DNA of 64,000 nucleotides from Tetraselmis striata (lineage: Eukaryota > Chlorophyta > Chlorodendrophyceae > Chlorodendrales > Chlorodendraceae). This document shows positions 33,208-44,207 of the stretch, one piece after another. Both the position numbers and the translations under genes were made by a program. The notes beneath the pieces were generated by a model. The model saw only the letters and a list, made by a program, of their open reading frames with translations, was not told where the DNA came from and made no database searches. Position 1 is the first letter of the stretch. Every line of letters begins with the position of its first letter. The DNA lies in the NCBI GenBank assembly GCA_006384855.1, contig VCJN01001643.1, positions 1-64,000 on the forward strand, in the 5' to 3' direction.

Positions 33208-33920
33208 CCCCCGCCCCCTTACCCCCCTCCCCTCACTCCCCCGGCGGGAGCGGCGGGGGGGAAGGGGGGGGGGGGGGGCGCGGGGGCGGCGGGGGGACCA
33301 CGCCCGCCCGCCCCCCCCCCCCCCCCCCCCCGCCGGGCCACATTCCCCGATGGCAGCTGTCGCGAATATTGTAATTCAATCATTCTTCGGCAAACCGCTG
33401 CCTGCCCCCGCCCTCCCCCTCGCGAATATTTATGTAACGTGAGCACTCTTTGGCAAAACATGGCAGCCAAACCGCCCATCTGATGACCTTTGATCGGACG
33501 GCTGGCAGGCCCGTTCAGCAGTACTAGCTATAATGTACACAAAATTCCCCACTTTGGCCAAAAAGTACGGCTGGGATTTGCGCTCCCATGTACTAATAGT
33601 CGTAGTTATCCACAGGACCACTCGCCATCGCGCCCGTTTCGTACTAGATACCCGGTACCGGCTTAATAAATATATCGCGTACTACCCGGTACCACCCGGT
33701 ACTACCCGGTACCACACGGACAACCTCGCACCTTTTACGTCAGTGCCATGTAGCACATCACACGTCATGTACGACTTCCTCAATGATTACAAAAAGGATT
33801 TATCGCCCGCCGGCAATAACGCCGGATGTACTCGCACGTAACTGGATGGACATGCCGCCACCAGCAGCAGCTTTCACGGATAATAGTGGTACCGGTACGG
33901 TAGTGCTTCGTCACCCGTAT
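33208..33920. other. Non-coding stretch with G/C homopolymers and GTACC repeats
   Basis: It contains a G13 tract near 33266, a C19 tract near 33312, and a short tandem array of GGTACCACCC / GGTACTACCC units at 33682-33716. A duplicated CTCGCGAATATT word occurs at about 33358 and 33419. No gene seen. Confidence 0.5.
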
Positions 33921-33942
33921 GTCACATCTGAATCTCACAGTG
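33921..33942 (-). repeat. 22-bp inverted repeat, right arm
   Basis: Perfect reverse complement of 26697-26718. Confidence 0.65.
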
Positions 33943-34159
33943 TCCTTCCAAGGAGGAATCAAAGCAGGCTCGTCAACCACGTAAGTGCAGGTTGTGACAG
34001 TGGAAACCCTGGGGAGATTTGTGCTGTGGCGTCTGCCATGTCCGCGGGCGCACGACGGCGCGGCGACAGAGACAGCCCAAGACCTTCCTGGTCAGCTAGA
34101 CTCTTGACATGGCGCATGCAGTTGGGCGGTCCTAGCAACCGACCTCGTCGAGGGCGACG

Positions 34160-36030
34160 TGGACAACCACCGGCGCCTACTTGCCCGGTGCCGATGGTGG
34201 CTGTTTCGGCGCGAAGCACAACGTCAAGCCCGTGTGCGAGGACACGCTTGGTGTGCCGGTGCGTTGGTTCCCGCTCGACGACCGAGCCTATCTCAAAATC
34301 GAGATGAGGGACGCCGTGATAAACTCGTTGCGCATGGACCCGAGCCAATTCGTCGCCTCTCATTCTACAAAACATGGTAGTGTACGTGTTCCCGTCGAGC
34401 ACCTCCATCAACCGCATGGGTGTTGAGGGTCGAAGGCTTCCTGGCTGTAGGCTGCGACGCTCGTACCTTCGTCGAGTTGTATTCGCAGCCACAAGGTACG
34501 TCACAACCTTCACATTCACGGCTCTGCCCGCGAAAAGGTGTCGATAACAATTTTCGCGACGCTAAGAGAAAACATGAGCGTCACCGCGGCATACCTCGGG
34601 GTGAACATCACGAACGACATCGGCGGATATACGGAGGTCGATGTCACACATAGCATCAGCCGTGGTACGTCCATCTCGTATGCTGACTAGGAGGCGTTGG
34701 GGGGGGGGGGGGGGGGGGGGGCGAACCAAACGAAGCATTTCTGGCTGCGCCCCGTCGATGCCTCGGCCAATGAGCAGAGCATCATCACCTACCTTGGCAC
34801 ATGGACCGTGGCGGACCTCAGGCCCCCACCGTCGGCACCTTAACGTTGGTTGTCGGTCACTCGGTCCCACCCCCACAAGCTCGGTGAGCGTGACGCAGGC
34901 GGTGAGCGGCAACGACGTTGCGGCTACGGTCTACCTCTTCTTGAGCAGCACCGTCACGGCGGCTCTCGCCGCGAGAGAGATCAAAAGCAATGGCCTCGCG
35001 CTCCCGGAGGATACAACGGCCAACACCTTCACCGGCCTACCCATGGGTACCACCTACATACTAGGGGTGGGTGCTAGCCAAGGATAAAGTCGGCAGCGAG
35101 TCGGCGATGGTTGCGTTGACGCCCGCCGCAATAGACACAACGTCGGACACCACCCCGCCGCAGCTAGACGGCCCCGCCTCCGCGTGACCCCCGCGGCACA
35201 TGGCGATCAAAACGCGGCGGAGCACGCCGTGCTTGCCATGCACGGTGCTGAGCAGGTGCTTGGCCCTGTGCGCGTGCATCATTGTATTTGCGGCAAACTC
35301 CTTATTTTTAGGATGGTCTGAATCGATGGAGCACAACCAATATGTCACGAGGTAAAGCGAGGTCGTACGCGACATTGACATTGAATCGATGCTTAATAAA
35401 GCGCAACAACAATGGGACTTTCGCATCATAAGCCTAATGTCTCAAACAGATATCGGCCCAGCTTGACGGGATAGAGGACAATGCGCGTCGCCGATTCCCG
35501 GCACGCGTGATCGAGCGCGTAAGCCATCAAAGCACAACGATAGCCTAGATAAATTGTGTCGCACAAGGCATAGAATGAGTGGCTTCACTCAGATACGCTT
35601 GTATTCCAATGCATCCAACTCGACATCCGTTAGTTGGGGTGTTTACGATGACACCGACGAGCTTATCGGGTCGGTCACGGCCACCATCACGCCCAACGTG
35701 CTGTATGACTATGAAAATTGCCGGGTGACCGTGATCGGCCTCCTGCCGGGAACGCAACATCGGCTATGAATCGAGCTCATCGATACGTTCGGGAACTTGA
35801 ATGTCCGGCATTTTTGAATTAGCCTCGGAAGCCATAACACAAACCCCGTAGTCGCAATCGATGGCGCAATTGCCACCGTAACATCAACCAACGCCGTGTT
35901 TTCACCGGATCTCCGCGCGAGCTATATCTTCGATGGGCAATACGGATGGTTTGGGGACGGATTAGAAAGCCCGGAAAGCTCCCCTCATGTTACGATCAAT
36001 TTTGCGCTCTTTCACCTAAGCGGATAGTAG
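34160..36030 (+). pseudogene. Decayed fibre-like / FN3-like beta-repeat coding sequence
   Basis: Several plus-strand frames look like one or two decayed proteins broken by stops, frameshifts and a G-tract at 34699-34721. Recognisable pieces are near 34200-34380 (RWFPLDDRAYLKIEMRDAVI), 34540-34680, 34860-35160 (TFTGLPMGTTYILGVG, then a DTTSDTTPPQL linker), and 35580-36030 (VTVIGLLPGTQHRL). The L-P-x-G-T-x-Y and D-x-T-P-P words are typical of FN3-like and other beta-sandwich repeats in surface, fibre or tail proteins of microbes and viruses. Host or viral origin cannot be decided. No capsid, ATPase or polymerase gene was found nearby. Confidence 0.45.
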
Positions 36031-36161
36031 GTTCACAGCGTACGTAATCGGCAAATACCCGTACTTTTTAAGCACGCGTATGCGTGCGCCTGTAACACTC
36101 GCCCCTATGCTCACTCGTTCCGCCTTTTAACACACGTTCGAGCAGCCTTATGGCTGCTCTC

Positions 36162-37370
36162 GTACCGTGGGCAGGACGGGCGAAGGGGTTGGGCTCAGGC
36201 GGTCCGGCAGCTGCGTGCGTAATAACGTTTTCCCGCATACATTTTGCGCGCGCGCCCACAGCCGCCACGCGGCATGCAACATGCAACAAAGCGAAGTGTC
36301 GCCCTTCTCGACTCACAACACAGCTTCCACCACGCCTGAGCACAGCTGCCATGGGGCGAGGGCTAGCAGATCGCGGGCGCAGAAGGCGCGCCGCGCGCGG
36401 GCGCCCGCGGCGGCTGAGGAGGCGGCCGCGGCTGGGCGCCCCAGGAGGGTTTGGCGGCATGCCGCAGCCGCCCGCGACTACAGCAGGAGACACAACCCGG
36501 CAGCGTACCGCGACATAGCTCGCGACTGTCACGTCGGAGCGCGCGACACGTTGACCAACACGGTCGCGAGGCTAATCGCGGAAGCGGCAGAGCAAAAGGA
36601 TGCGGGGGAGAAGCCTCGAGCGGTAATACAGCGGGACCTGCGGTCCCGGCTTGCTGCTGCCGAGGCTTTTGCTGCACATTACCGGAAGAAAGCACGGGAT
36701 GCGACGAGCAAGCTCTACCAAACCAAGTACAAGTTCCTCAAGCGCAAGATGGAGGTGGAGGACGACGACGAGGAGCAGGAGGAGGGGGCTGAAACGGGCG
36801 ACGAGGGCAGCGGGGCGAGCGACAGCGACGAACCGCAGCGGGCTCGGCGGGACCGCCCTTCGCTACATAATTTGGCGGAAGGGTGCGGACGTGACGAAGG
36901 ACAGCATCGGCTTATATATTAGAAAGCGGCGGGAGGAACTCGAGTCACTGCTGGTGGACCAGATTGGCACCAAGTGGCAAGAGTTCTACAAGCTGGGTGG
37001 GATGGGCGAGGAGCTGGAGGCGGCGGCGGCGGCGGAGGGCGGTGGCGGCGATGATTGTGGCGGCGGCGGCGGGGGGGCTAGCGGTGGTATCGAGGCCGGA
37101 CCGGGTTGTAACCATGTTAGTCCGGCAGGCAAAGAACACCGCTCGAATACACACATGCCGCGCTGGGTGCTTAGGTCCTTCTTTGCGAAGTACCCTCACG
37201 TGCTTCATGCCATGCTGGACGACATGGGGCACAACATGCAGTTGGAGGAGAATGCAAAGGCAGTGACAATGAAGCACTGGCGGGAGAAGGCCGTCAAGAT
37301 ATTTACTGACACTGCGAGCACTAGCCGGGCGTGGACTACGGGGCTGCGCATCTTGCTGTCGCACACTTAG
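36162..37370 (+). CDS. Transposon-associated protein, N-terminal part
   Basis: The frame through RDTLTNTVARLIAEAAEQKD and AHYRKKARDATSKLYQTKYK is Arg/Ala-rich, probably coiled coil, and is followed by a strongly acidic segment (EDDDEEQEEGAETGDEGSG, near 36760-36820). From about 36850 the protein-like sequence moves to a second frame (SIGLYIRKRREELESLLVDQ, FAKYPHVLHAMLDDMGHNMQ) that ends at the TAG at 37368-37370. A splice or frameshift joins the two. It is immediately upstream of the transposase-like frame at 37.5-38.5 kb in the same direction and is probably the same gene or element. Confidence 0.45.
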
Positions 37371-37514
37371 GACCCCGCCACTGGGCTCTACATGCCGTTA
37401 CTGTGGCCGCACGGCATTGCCACCCCTGGTTACGGGTTTTGTTTTACTATCCGGCTACTGCTACGGCTACGCTACCTGGCCATGTAGGTACCATGGCTAT
37501 CCTGGCTACTGTTT

Positions 37515-38538
37515 GGCTACGGCTACGGCTAGCTCTCACCTTGTCGGAGTGGAAGGAGGCCGGTATCAGGATGCGCGACACATACGAGCTGGAGAAGCTC
37601 ACCCACACCGTCATGGGCAGCCGCTGCCCGTCTGGTGAGTGCACAGACAAGAATGTCAACATCGACAGCCCTGAGCTCACCACAAAGGGCATGAGCGCCC
37701 AGAGGAGGCGGCTGCAGCAGCAACTGCATTGGGGTATGTGCAGGGGAAGGAGCCCACATCCCTACATCAAGCTCGCCCACATCCTAGACTGCGTGGTGGA
37801 CATACCACACCTCATGCTGCGTGTCATCCCGCAGATCTTCAAGTTCACGGTGTCCAAGCATTGCGACGCCGCCAAGCTGCAACACCTGGTCCTATGGATT
37901 GAGAAGCAGATCAATCTGAAGCTCACCGAGAACAAGTCCGGGCAGTCCAAGACATGCACTAGGAAGATCGATATGTCGGCAGAGTCTTGGCCGGGGGATA
38001 CCTGCCAAGTGTTGCTGGACAACTTTGTGGACATCCTACATCGGGCCATCCCATTGTGGCAGGGCAGGGACATGCGGAGCTATCATGACGCTGTCAAGGT
38101 GTGGGAGGTGTTCTTCTGCCTCAACTACATTGTCAGGCATGGAGCGATGACAAGGATCCGGCTGATGTGTTGGCTCACACTGCTGAGGTAGTGGGAGCGC
38201 TGGGGAACGAGTTCCTTACCGCATTCCTCCAAGTGGCGAGCCAAAAGGACGTCACGGTGTACATCCACGTGAGCGCCGTCCATCTCGGGCAGATGATCCG
38301 CCGGCATGGCAGCCTGGGGAAGTGGTGCAGGCAGGGGCTTGAGGCCTTGCATCATTGGGTCCACTTCTTCGGACGCCACCGGAGCAACAAGCATGGTCAG
38401 TGGGTGGCCACTAGCATCAGGCAGCGCGCTGAGCGGGAGAGTGTGCTCACCGGCAGGGGTGCAAAACATCATGACCGCGCCCGGAAGAAGAAGGCATGGG
38501 TCCTGCTGGTGTTGTGTATATCCGGGCATGGGTCATGA
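37515..38538 (+). mobile_element. Transposase-like C-terminal region
   Basis: A long conserved-looking frame runs from about 37515 (ALTLSEWKEAGIRMRDTYEL, LAHILDCVVDIPHLMLRVIP, LLDNFVDILHRAIPLW) to about 38150, then continues in a shifted frame (VYIHVSAVHLGQMIRRHGSL, GLEALHHWVHFFGRHRSNKH) to the TGA at 38536-38538. The H-x-x-x-x-H ... RHGSLGKW ... QGLEALH pattern occurs in a group of eukaryotic transposon proteins of unclear superfamily; I know the motif but not a name for it. The shift near 38150 may be a frameshift or an intron. Confidence 0.5.
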
Positions 38539-38604
38539 TGTTGTTATGTAAATAGGCACTCGACGCAGCATGAGCCGCCGATGAGCGCCATATCTGCGCA
38601 GTGC

Positions 38605-39465
38605 GAGACACAACGCCATTAGGGGACGTCACTAACGACGCAGTGCCAACGCGCACACGAGATAGCGTTGCAAGCGCACCTAACAACTTCCTAAAAACAC
38701 CCTATGGAACGGTTGCAAACCGTTTGCAGGCGGGTATCGGCCGAAATTTGTGCTGGCCTGTCTCTCAAGCTGGGCGGATGGTGCAACGGTCGGCAGGCGG
38801 CGCGGCAGCAATCTAGGAACTCGCCACGCGGGAATGGGGCGCTCGCGGCCGGTCAGCGCCCGGTCAAACATGCTTTAGGTGTATATGGTCGCGGCGGAGT
38901 CAGGTTGCGGTCGGCGATGGCCCGCGGGCGGCCGCTCGCTGGCTCTTGGAATGGTGTCACTACTGTGGTGACACCGCGCCACCACTGTGGAGATATGCAC
39001 AGTGGTGGCGCGGCGTGTTAGCGCGGTACGCGAACCGCGCCATTAGGGCACATCACTAACGACGCAGTGCCAACGCGCACACGAGATAGCGTTAGTTGCA
39101 AGCGCACCTAATGACACCCGGAGAACACCCTATGGAACGCTTGCGAACCGTTTACGTGCGGACATCGGTCGAGATGCTTGCAGGTTTGTCTCTCGAGCTA
39201 GGCGGATGGTGCAGCGGTTGGTGGGTGACGAGACATCAATCTAGGAACTCGCCGCTAGGCGGGAATGGGGCAGTGCACGGCACAGGGGCAGTGCACGGCA
39301 CAGGGGCGCTCGCGGCCGGTCAGCGCCCGGTCAAACCTGCCTTAGGGGTATATGGTCGCGGCGGAGTCAAGGTTGCGGTCGGGGATGGTCTGCGGTCGGC
39401 CCCTCGTTGGTTCTTGGAATGGTGTCGGTGGGGAAGTGCAGAGTGGTGGCGCGACAGTGCCGAAA
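38605..39465 (+). repeat. Two tandem ~425-bp non-coding repeats
   Basis: GACGCAGTGCCAACGCGCAC, CACGAGATAGCGTT, GGCGGATGGTGCA and TATGGTCGCGGCGGAGTCA occur in order in both 38612-39035 and 39038-39460. The second copy carries an internal GGGCAGTGCACGGCACA duplication. The array begins about 75 bp after the transposase-like stop. Confidence 0.8.
38974..39013. repeat. Perfect 16-bp hairpin
   Basis: CCGCGCCACCACTGTG is followed by an 8-nt loop and its exact reverse complement. It lies between the two tandem repeats. Confidence 0.85.
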
Positions 39466-39639
39466 CCTGTAATACCCGCGAGTTCATGTACGGGATCGCG
39501 ACATTAAAAAATCGGTACACGGTACTGTACCCGTACGCTGTGTTTTCGTTTGTATTCCGCCGCGATGGTTGCGGACGGCCCTCCGCGCAACTTTGTCGAA
39601 TAGAGATCCTTCTCTTGAGATCGTACGGTGCTTGCCATG

Positions 39640-40235
39640 GGCGGATTATTACATGCTAGTGATTACCAAGTCGGAGCAACCAACCCCGGGGCGGCCAGCC
39701 TACGCACCGACTATTTCGATGTATATTTTGTAAATAACCAATCATCAACCGAGTACTACTCGATATTTTGTACCGCGTTGAGCTCGCTCGAACTCAAGTA
39801 ATATCATTAGCATCGTCGAGTTGGTTCGTTTACGAGCCTTACCGGATCGTTCTAGCCCTCATATCGGACCTCGACCAGGGCTACACCATCACCATCTCAA
39901 GCGTTTACAACGAAGGAGACTACGACGGCTTTTACGCTTTCGGACTACCGGAAAAAAGGGGACTTCCCAATTTGGTTTGTCGACGGCAAGCTCTGCTAGT
40001 CCGCCTCACCATATGGCTATTCAACTACCATCGACGGTTACCGCATGCTTGATTCGGATGTGGTCCTCGAAATCATGGGCTAGTTCTACGATCACGTCAT
40101 CGCGCTTGGAGGGCATCAGTAACGACGGCACCAATTGGACCCGAATTGCGGTGTACGAGGGCATGGTGTACACATACAAAGATCGCTGCCGTGGATAAAG
40201 CGACAAACGCCTTTTCCCAAGCCGACTTTGACGTG
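39640..40235 (+). pseudogene. Decayed coding sequence, similar in style to 34.2-36.0 kb
   Basis: Protein-like stretches (DYQVGATNPGAASLRTDYFD, NNQSSTEYYSIFCTALSSLE, GYTITISSVYNEGDYDGFYA, TTIDGYRMLDSDVVLEIMG) lie in different frames separated by stops. They resemble beta-rich surface or fibre-type sequence. It may be a displaced part of the same protein as the 34-36 kb remnant, separated by the transposase-like gene and the tandem repeats. Confidence 0.35.
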
Positions 40236-40316
40236 GATAGTAGCCTGGCATGATGTGGAGGCGTAGTATCTCTTACAAGCGAGTGTCGCAAGCCTCGGGT
40301 TGTACATTGCATACAC

Positions 40317-41200
40317 TGTAGGTTTATTGTGACCGCTCACATCGGATCCGTTACACGCGAGTCGGAGCTTGTGTTGCTTTAATGGGTGTGAGCGTCGTTC
40401 CGGAGCGTCATACGGGCATAGACATCGTTCCGGGGCGTCATACACCCGCCTCGCCCCGGTAGTCGGTGGAGTTCGGCCCGTGGCCCCATTTACATGGCCG
40501 AATTCCATCGCTATGGTACCGGGAGTACCGCACTGAGTACTGACATGAAGCAACGTTGGGATTCCTGGACGATCACCGCTCCAATAAACCACGAAGACAT
40601 TGCCGAGGTTAGCAGATATCCGCATACATAACGAAAAATACCGTAAACACACCAGTATGCACCGTCGGGGACGGGCGGAACGTTGTGCTCCAAATATGTC
40701 TCCGCAACACCCTTTTTCATAACACACACAATACGTTGTAAATACACTATAGGTCTATTGTGACCGCCCACAACGGTTTAGTTACATGCGTGTCGGAGCT
40801 TGTGTTGCTTTAACGGGTGTGGGCGTTGTTCCGGAGCGTCGTACGGGCATAGACATGGTTCCGGGGTGTCATACCACCGCCTCGCCCCGGTCGGTGGATT
40901 CCGGCCCCGCGGCCCCATTTACGGGGCCGAAATCTATCGCTGTGGTACCGCACGGAGTACCGACATTAATACATTAATAAAGCAGTTATTGGCGGGATAC
41001 GATGACCATCACTGCTCCAATAATAAAGCACGAAGGCATTTCCAAGATTAGCAGATATCCGCCGACATAACGAGAAATCCGTAAACACACCGCTTGAATC
41101 CTTCCTTTAGTCGCTACTTTACACCGCCAGGAATCGTCGGGGACGACGACGGGCGGAACGGTCGTGCTCCAAAATATGTCGCCGCGACTGGATCATTTAT
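40317..41200 (+). repeat. Two tandem ~431-bp non-coding repeats
   Basis: AGGTTTATTGTGACCGCTCA at 40320 is matched at 40751 by AGGTCTATTGTGACCGCCCA. The copies share GTCGGAGCTTGTGTTGCTTT, a palindromic GGCCCCATTTAC block and TTAGCAGATATCCGC. They differ by scattered substitutions and indels. Confidence 0.8.
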
Positions 41201-41233
41201 TTCATGACAAATTGACAACACACACTATGGGTT

Positions 41234-42148
41234 CCCCTACCTCTTGGGTTGAGCGGAGGAAAAGGAGAGCCGCGTCCGAAATCGCATGGAATACGTGAGA
41301 ATCGATACCGGTTGCAATACGGTTTTATCACGGAGTTTTAGGCGTCCGTCCTCCGTCCTCCGTCCTCCGTCCTCCGTCCGTCCTCCGTCCTCCTGTGCTG
41401 CGTCTTCGCGTATGAACCGTCATACATTCGGTTTTTGGTCGTTTGATTTCTAGGCACTGGTCCGACGACGGTAAGGTTCTGAATGGATGCGCGTTTATTC
41501 TAGCCCAGGCACGTCATATATTCGTCTAAAACGCCAAAATAACGCGGTACCGCAGCGCGTTTTTACTGCTGAATCAGCAAGCGAGACTATTCCTTACGAC
41601 TATTCCTTACCTAGACGGTAGTCCAAGTATGGTGCTGTAAAAAGGGGTCGCCGCGGTGCGGGGGCAGTCCGCCGACCCGGGGCCCGGCGTCCGTCGACGG
41701 ACGGGCGACGGTCAAACGACGGCGTCCGGCGTCCGGTGCCGGTACAGGCGGCGGGCGTGGCGATTCGCGCCGTGCCCGCCCCGTAGACCTGACGACCGGC
41801 CCGACCTGCGCGGCCTCGTGCGGGATGCGGGCCGCCTGTAGGCGGCTTGTACTGTATTGCTGATCTTGCAGTGCTGTTTTTTTTTTCTTTTCTTTAGCGG
41901 TGGGTTGGGTACCGGCCTTTTTGTAATGCACACCAGTAGTCAGCGGCCCGCTTTTACGCGGCTTGCAGATTTAATCTGTTTTACAAAATAATACGTCTCT
42001 TTTGAAAAATAACTTACTGACAAATCTAACGCTAACAGCATTATTACCCGGAAACAACAGTATTACAAGATCAACACTACTGTACAAGCCGGCTAAAAGC
42101 GGCCCGCATCCCGCACGGCCGCACCACGCTCAACCCAAGAGGTAGGGG
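41234..42148. repeat. 915-bp interval bounded by perfect 22-bp inverted repeats
   Basis: CCCCTACCTCTTGGGTTGAG plus CG at 41234-41255 and its exact reverse complement at 42127-42148. The interior is non-coding and contains a CCTCCGT heptamer array (41344-41392) and the GCGGCCCGCATCCCGC motif in both orientations. The layout suits a non-autonomous DNA transposon. No target-site duplication was evident. Confidence 0.55.
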
Positions 42149-42370
42149 CACCTCCACAAATCCCCGGCGCGAAGCGCCGCTTAGTAAAGATTACATAAGG
42201 ATTAATTAAAAAATATAAAAATGATATGATATTTGTCATTATTATCGCTTAATATTTGTCACACATGAATTGTATTATGTCGCTTAATATTGCAATATGC
42301 TGTAGATTCATTTTACTGTCGCTTGTAATACATATTATCGGTTAGTATTGTACTGAGTGTATCCGCCGTG

Positions 42371-42472
42371 TATACCACGCGACTAGTAGAGGACCTTTCT
42401 GATTGCCTTTTATTTTGGTGATTTCCGATATCGCCTTCTGCTGCTAGCTCATGTAATTATACCACGCGACTA
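42371..42472 (+). mobile_element. 72-bp 5'-truncated non-LTR insertion with 15-bp target-site duplication
   Basis: TATACCACGCGACTA occurs at 42371-42385 and exactly again at 42458-42472. Between them, 42386-42457 matches almost base for base the reverse complement of 56305-56374, the region just downstream of the non-LTR retrotransposon C-terminal frame at 56.37-56.98 kb. It is therefore a severely truncated copy of that element's 3' end. Confidence 0.85.
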
Positions 42473-43438
42473 CTGGTGCTTGAGTACCCGTACCGCTTTA
42501 CTTTACTTTAATACTTTACCCGTACCGCGAGAGAAGTATCTGGGTAGTCGCTACCTGTACCTAGTCCCAAACTCCCAATGCAAATGGGCGCGGCACCTGC
42601 CTGTAACCAAAAAGATAAATCTACCTGTAGCATCGTCACCAGGGCGGCGGACCGGGGCGGGATGGCAGCAGCGCAGCGCGGCATCAGCGCAGGCAGCATC
42701 CAGCGTGCAGTGTTCCGCCCGCGCGCGACACCCCCGGCCCGCCCCGCCTGCCTGGACACCGCAGAAGAAACGACAGGGCGAGACAGGCAGCCGTTTCCAG
42801 GACTACAGGGTGCTTGACATTCAAGCCCGTCGATACGAGCAGCCACCGCCGTCTCGTAGCTGCTCCGCGGCCAGGGGGGGCTCGCCGTCGCACACGCGCC
42901 TGGCCGCGCCACTCCAGCCCTCCTGCCCGCCAGGAGACCAGAAGGCCGGTGACACAGCCGCAACTGCTGGGGCAGGAGGGAGGGGGGGGGGGGGTCACAG
43001 GGCGGTGACTTGTGGCGCGAGACAGGGACACTCGCTGCCACAAGACAGAGCGCGGCGGCAGGCTTGGGCAGGGCGGAGGAGTGGGGCCACTCGAAATACC
43101 GAAGGAGGGCGCCGCGCCGGCAGCATGGTACCCTCCCTCCCCGCTGCCTCCTCGCCTCGTTAAATTCCCCCGGATCCTCACCCCGCCGCCCCCCGTCTGG
43201 CCTTGTCTCGCCGTGACGGATGGCGAGGTTTGATTTTTTCGTATTTGGTAAATTATTCCTAGCCGGTTGACATTGCATTTCGTGCCATCATCACTCCGTT
43301 CGTCAAGGAATCCTTTTGAAGAGTGGCCTTGCCCTCGCTTTCCCCAGCAACCAGGCACCTGACCGCTGTGGGGCTGGGCTCACTGCATGGCTGCCTCCCT
43401 TCCCCTCTTCACCCCTCACCCTTACCTCTTTCGCGCAG
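42473..43438. other. Upstream region of the GID7 homologue
   Basis: It should hold the promoter and first exon(s) of the gene confirmed from 43439. Short frames at 42663-42817 and on the minus strand at 42508-43278 are GC-rich and could not be tied to a splice donor of correct phase, so no first exon is proposed. A G tract of about 13 nt lies at 42981-42993. Confidence 0.45.
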
Positions 43439-43703
43439 GACACCCCAACGGCCAATGGGGCGAGCGGCGGCGGCGAGGGCAGCAGCGGCGGCGACCGACT
43501 GGGGCCCAGCAAGCGCATCGACCGCGGCGAGTATGTCCGCCTACTGCAGCAGGCGCTGCACCGGCTGGGCTATGCGGAGGTGGCGCTCAAGCTAGAACAG
43601 CAGTCGGTGGGGCCATGCTGTGTCGCATGAAGCCCCACAACTGCGCCCATCTGTCCCAGCCCCCCCTACCCCCTCTTTCCCCCGTGGCGCTGAGATGGCA
43701 GGA

Positions 43704-43735
<32 letters not shown>

Positions 43736-44172
43736 CCTTGCCATCATATGAAGGGCATCGAGATGCAGCCAAGCTTCGCGACGTCCTTCCAGGCGGCGGT
43801 GCGCAGCGGCGACTGGCCGGCGGCAGTGGCGCTGCTGCCGCAGGTGATGGCGGGGCCGTCGGCGCGCGCGGAGGGGGAGTTCCTCATCCTGCGGCAGAAG
43901 TACCACGAGCTGCTGGGCGCGGGCGACCAGACAGGGGCGCTGCGCTGCCTGCGCGCCGAGCTGGCGCCGCTCAACGTGAACCAGGCGGAGCTGCACAAGC
44001 TGGCGGGTGGGAACCACCCCCCCCCCCCCCCCCTGCTTTACCGCCTCCACGGCCACACCCGGTCGCAACATTCCTCATTCCAGTTATCCTGTTCGCGCTC
44101 AGCGGGATGGCAGTCGGCAGCAGCAGCCCAGCGGCTGGCAGCCTCCCCCCCTTACACCCACCCACCCACCCA

Positions 44173-44207
<35 letters not shown>

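Noticed and set aside
34160-40235. Complete integrated virus (polinton-like)
   Set aside because: Only fibre-like remnants are visible. No capsid, packaging ATPase, protease, polymerase or integrase gene was recognised.
42508-43278. 256-codon minus-strand frame upstream of GID7
   Set aside because: It has low-complexity GC-driven composition with no domain, and the region is expected to hold the GID7 first exon and promoter.
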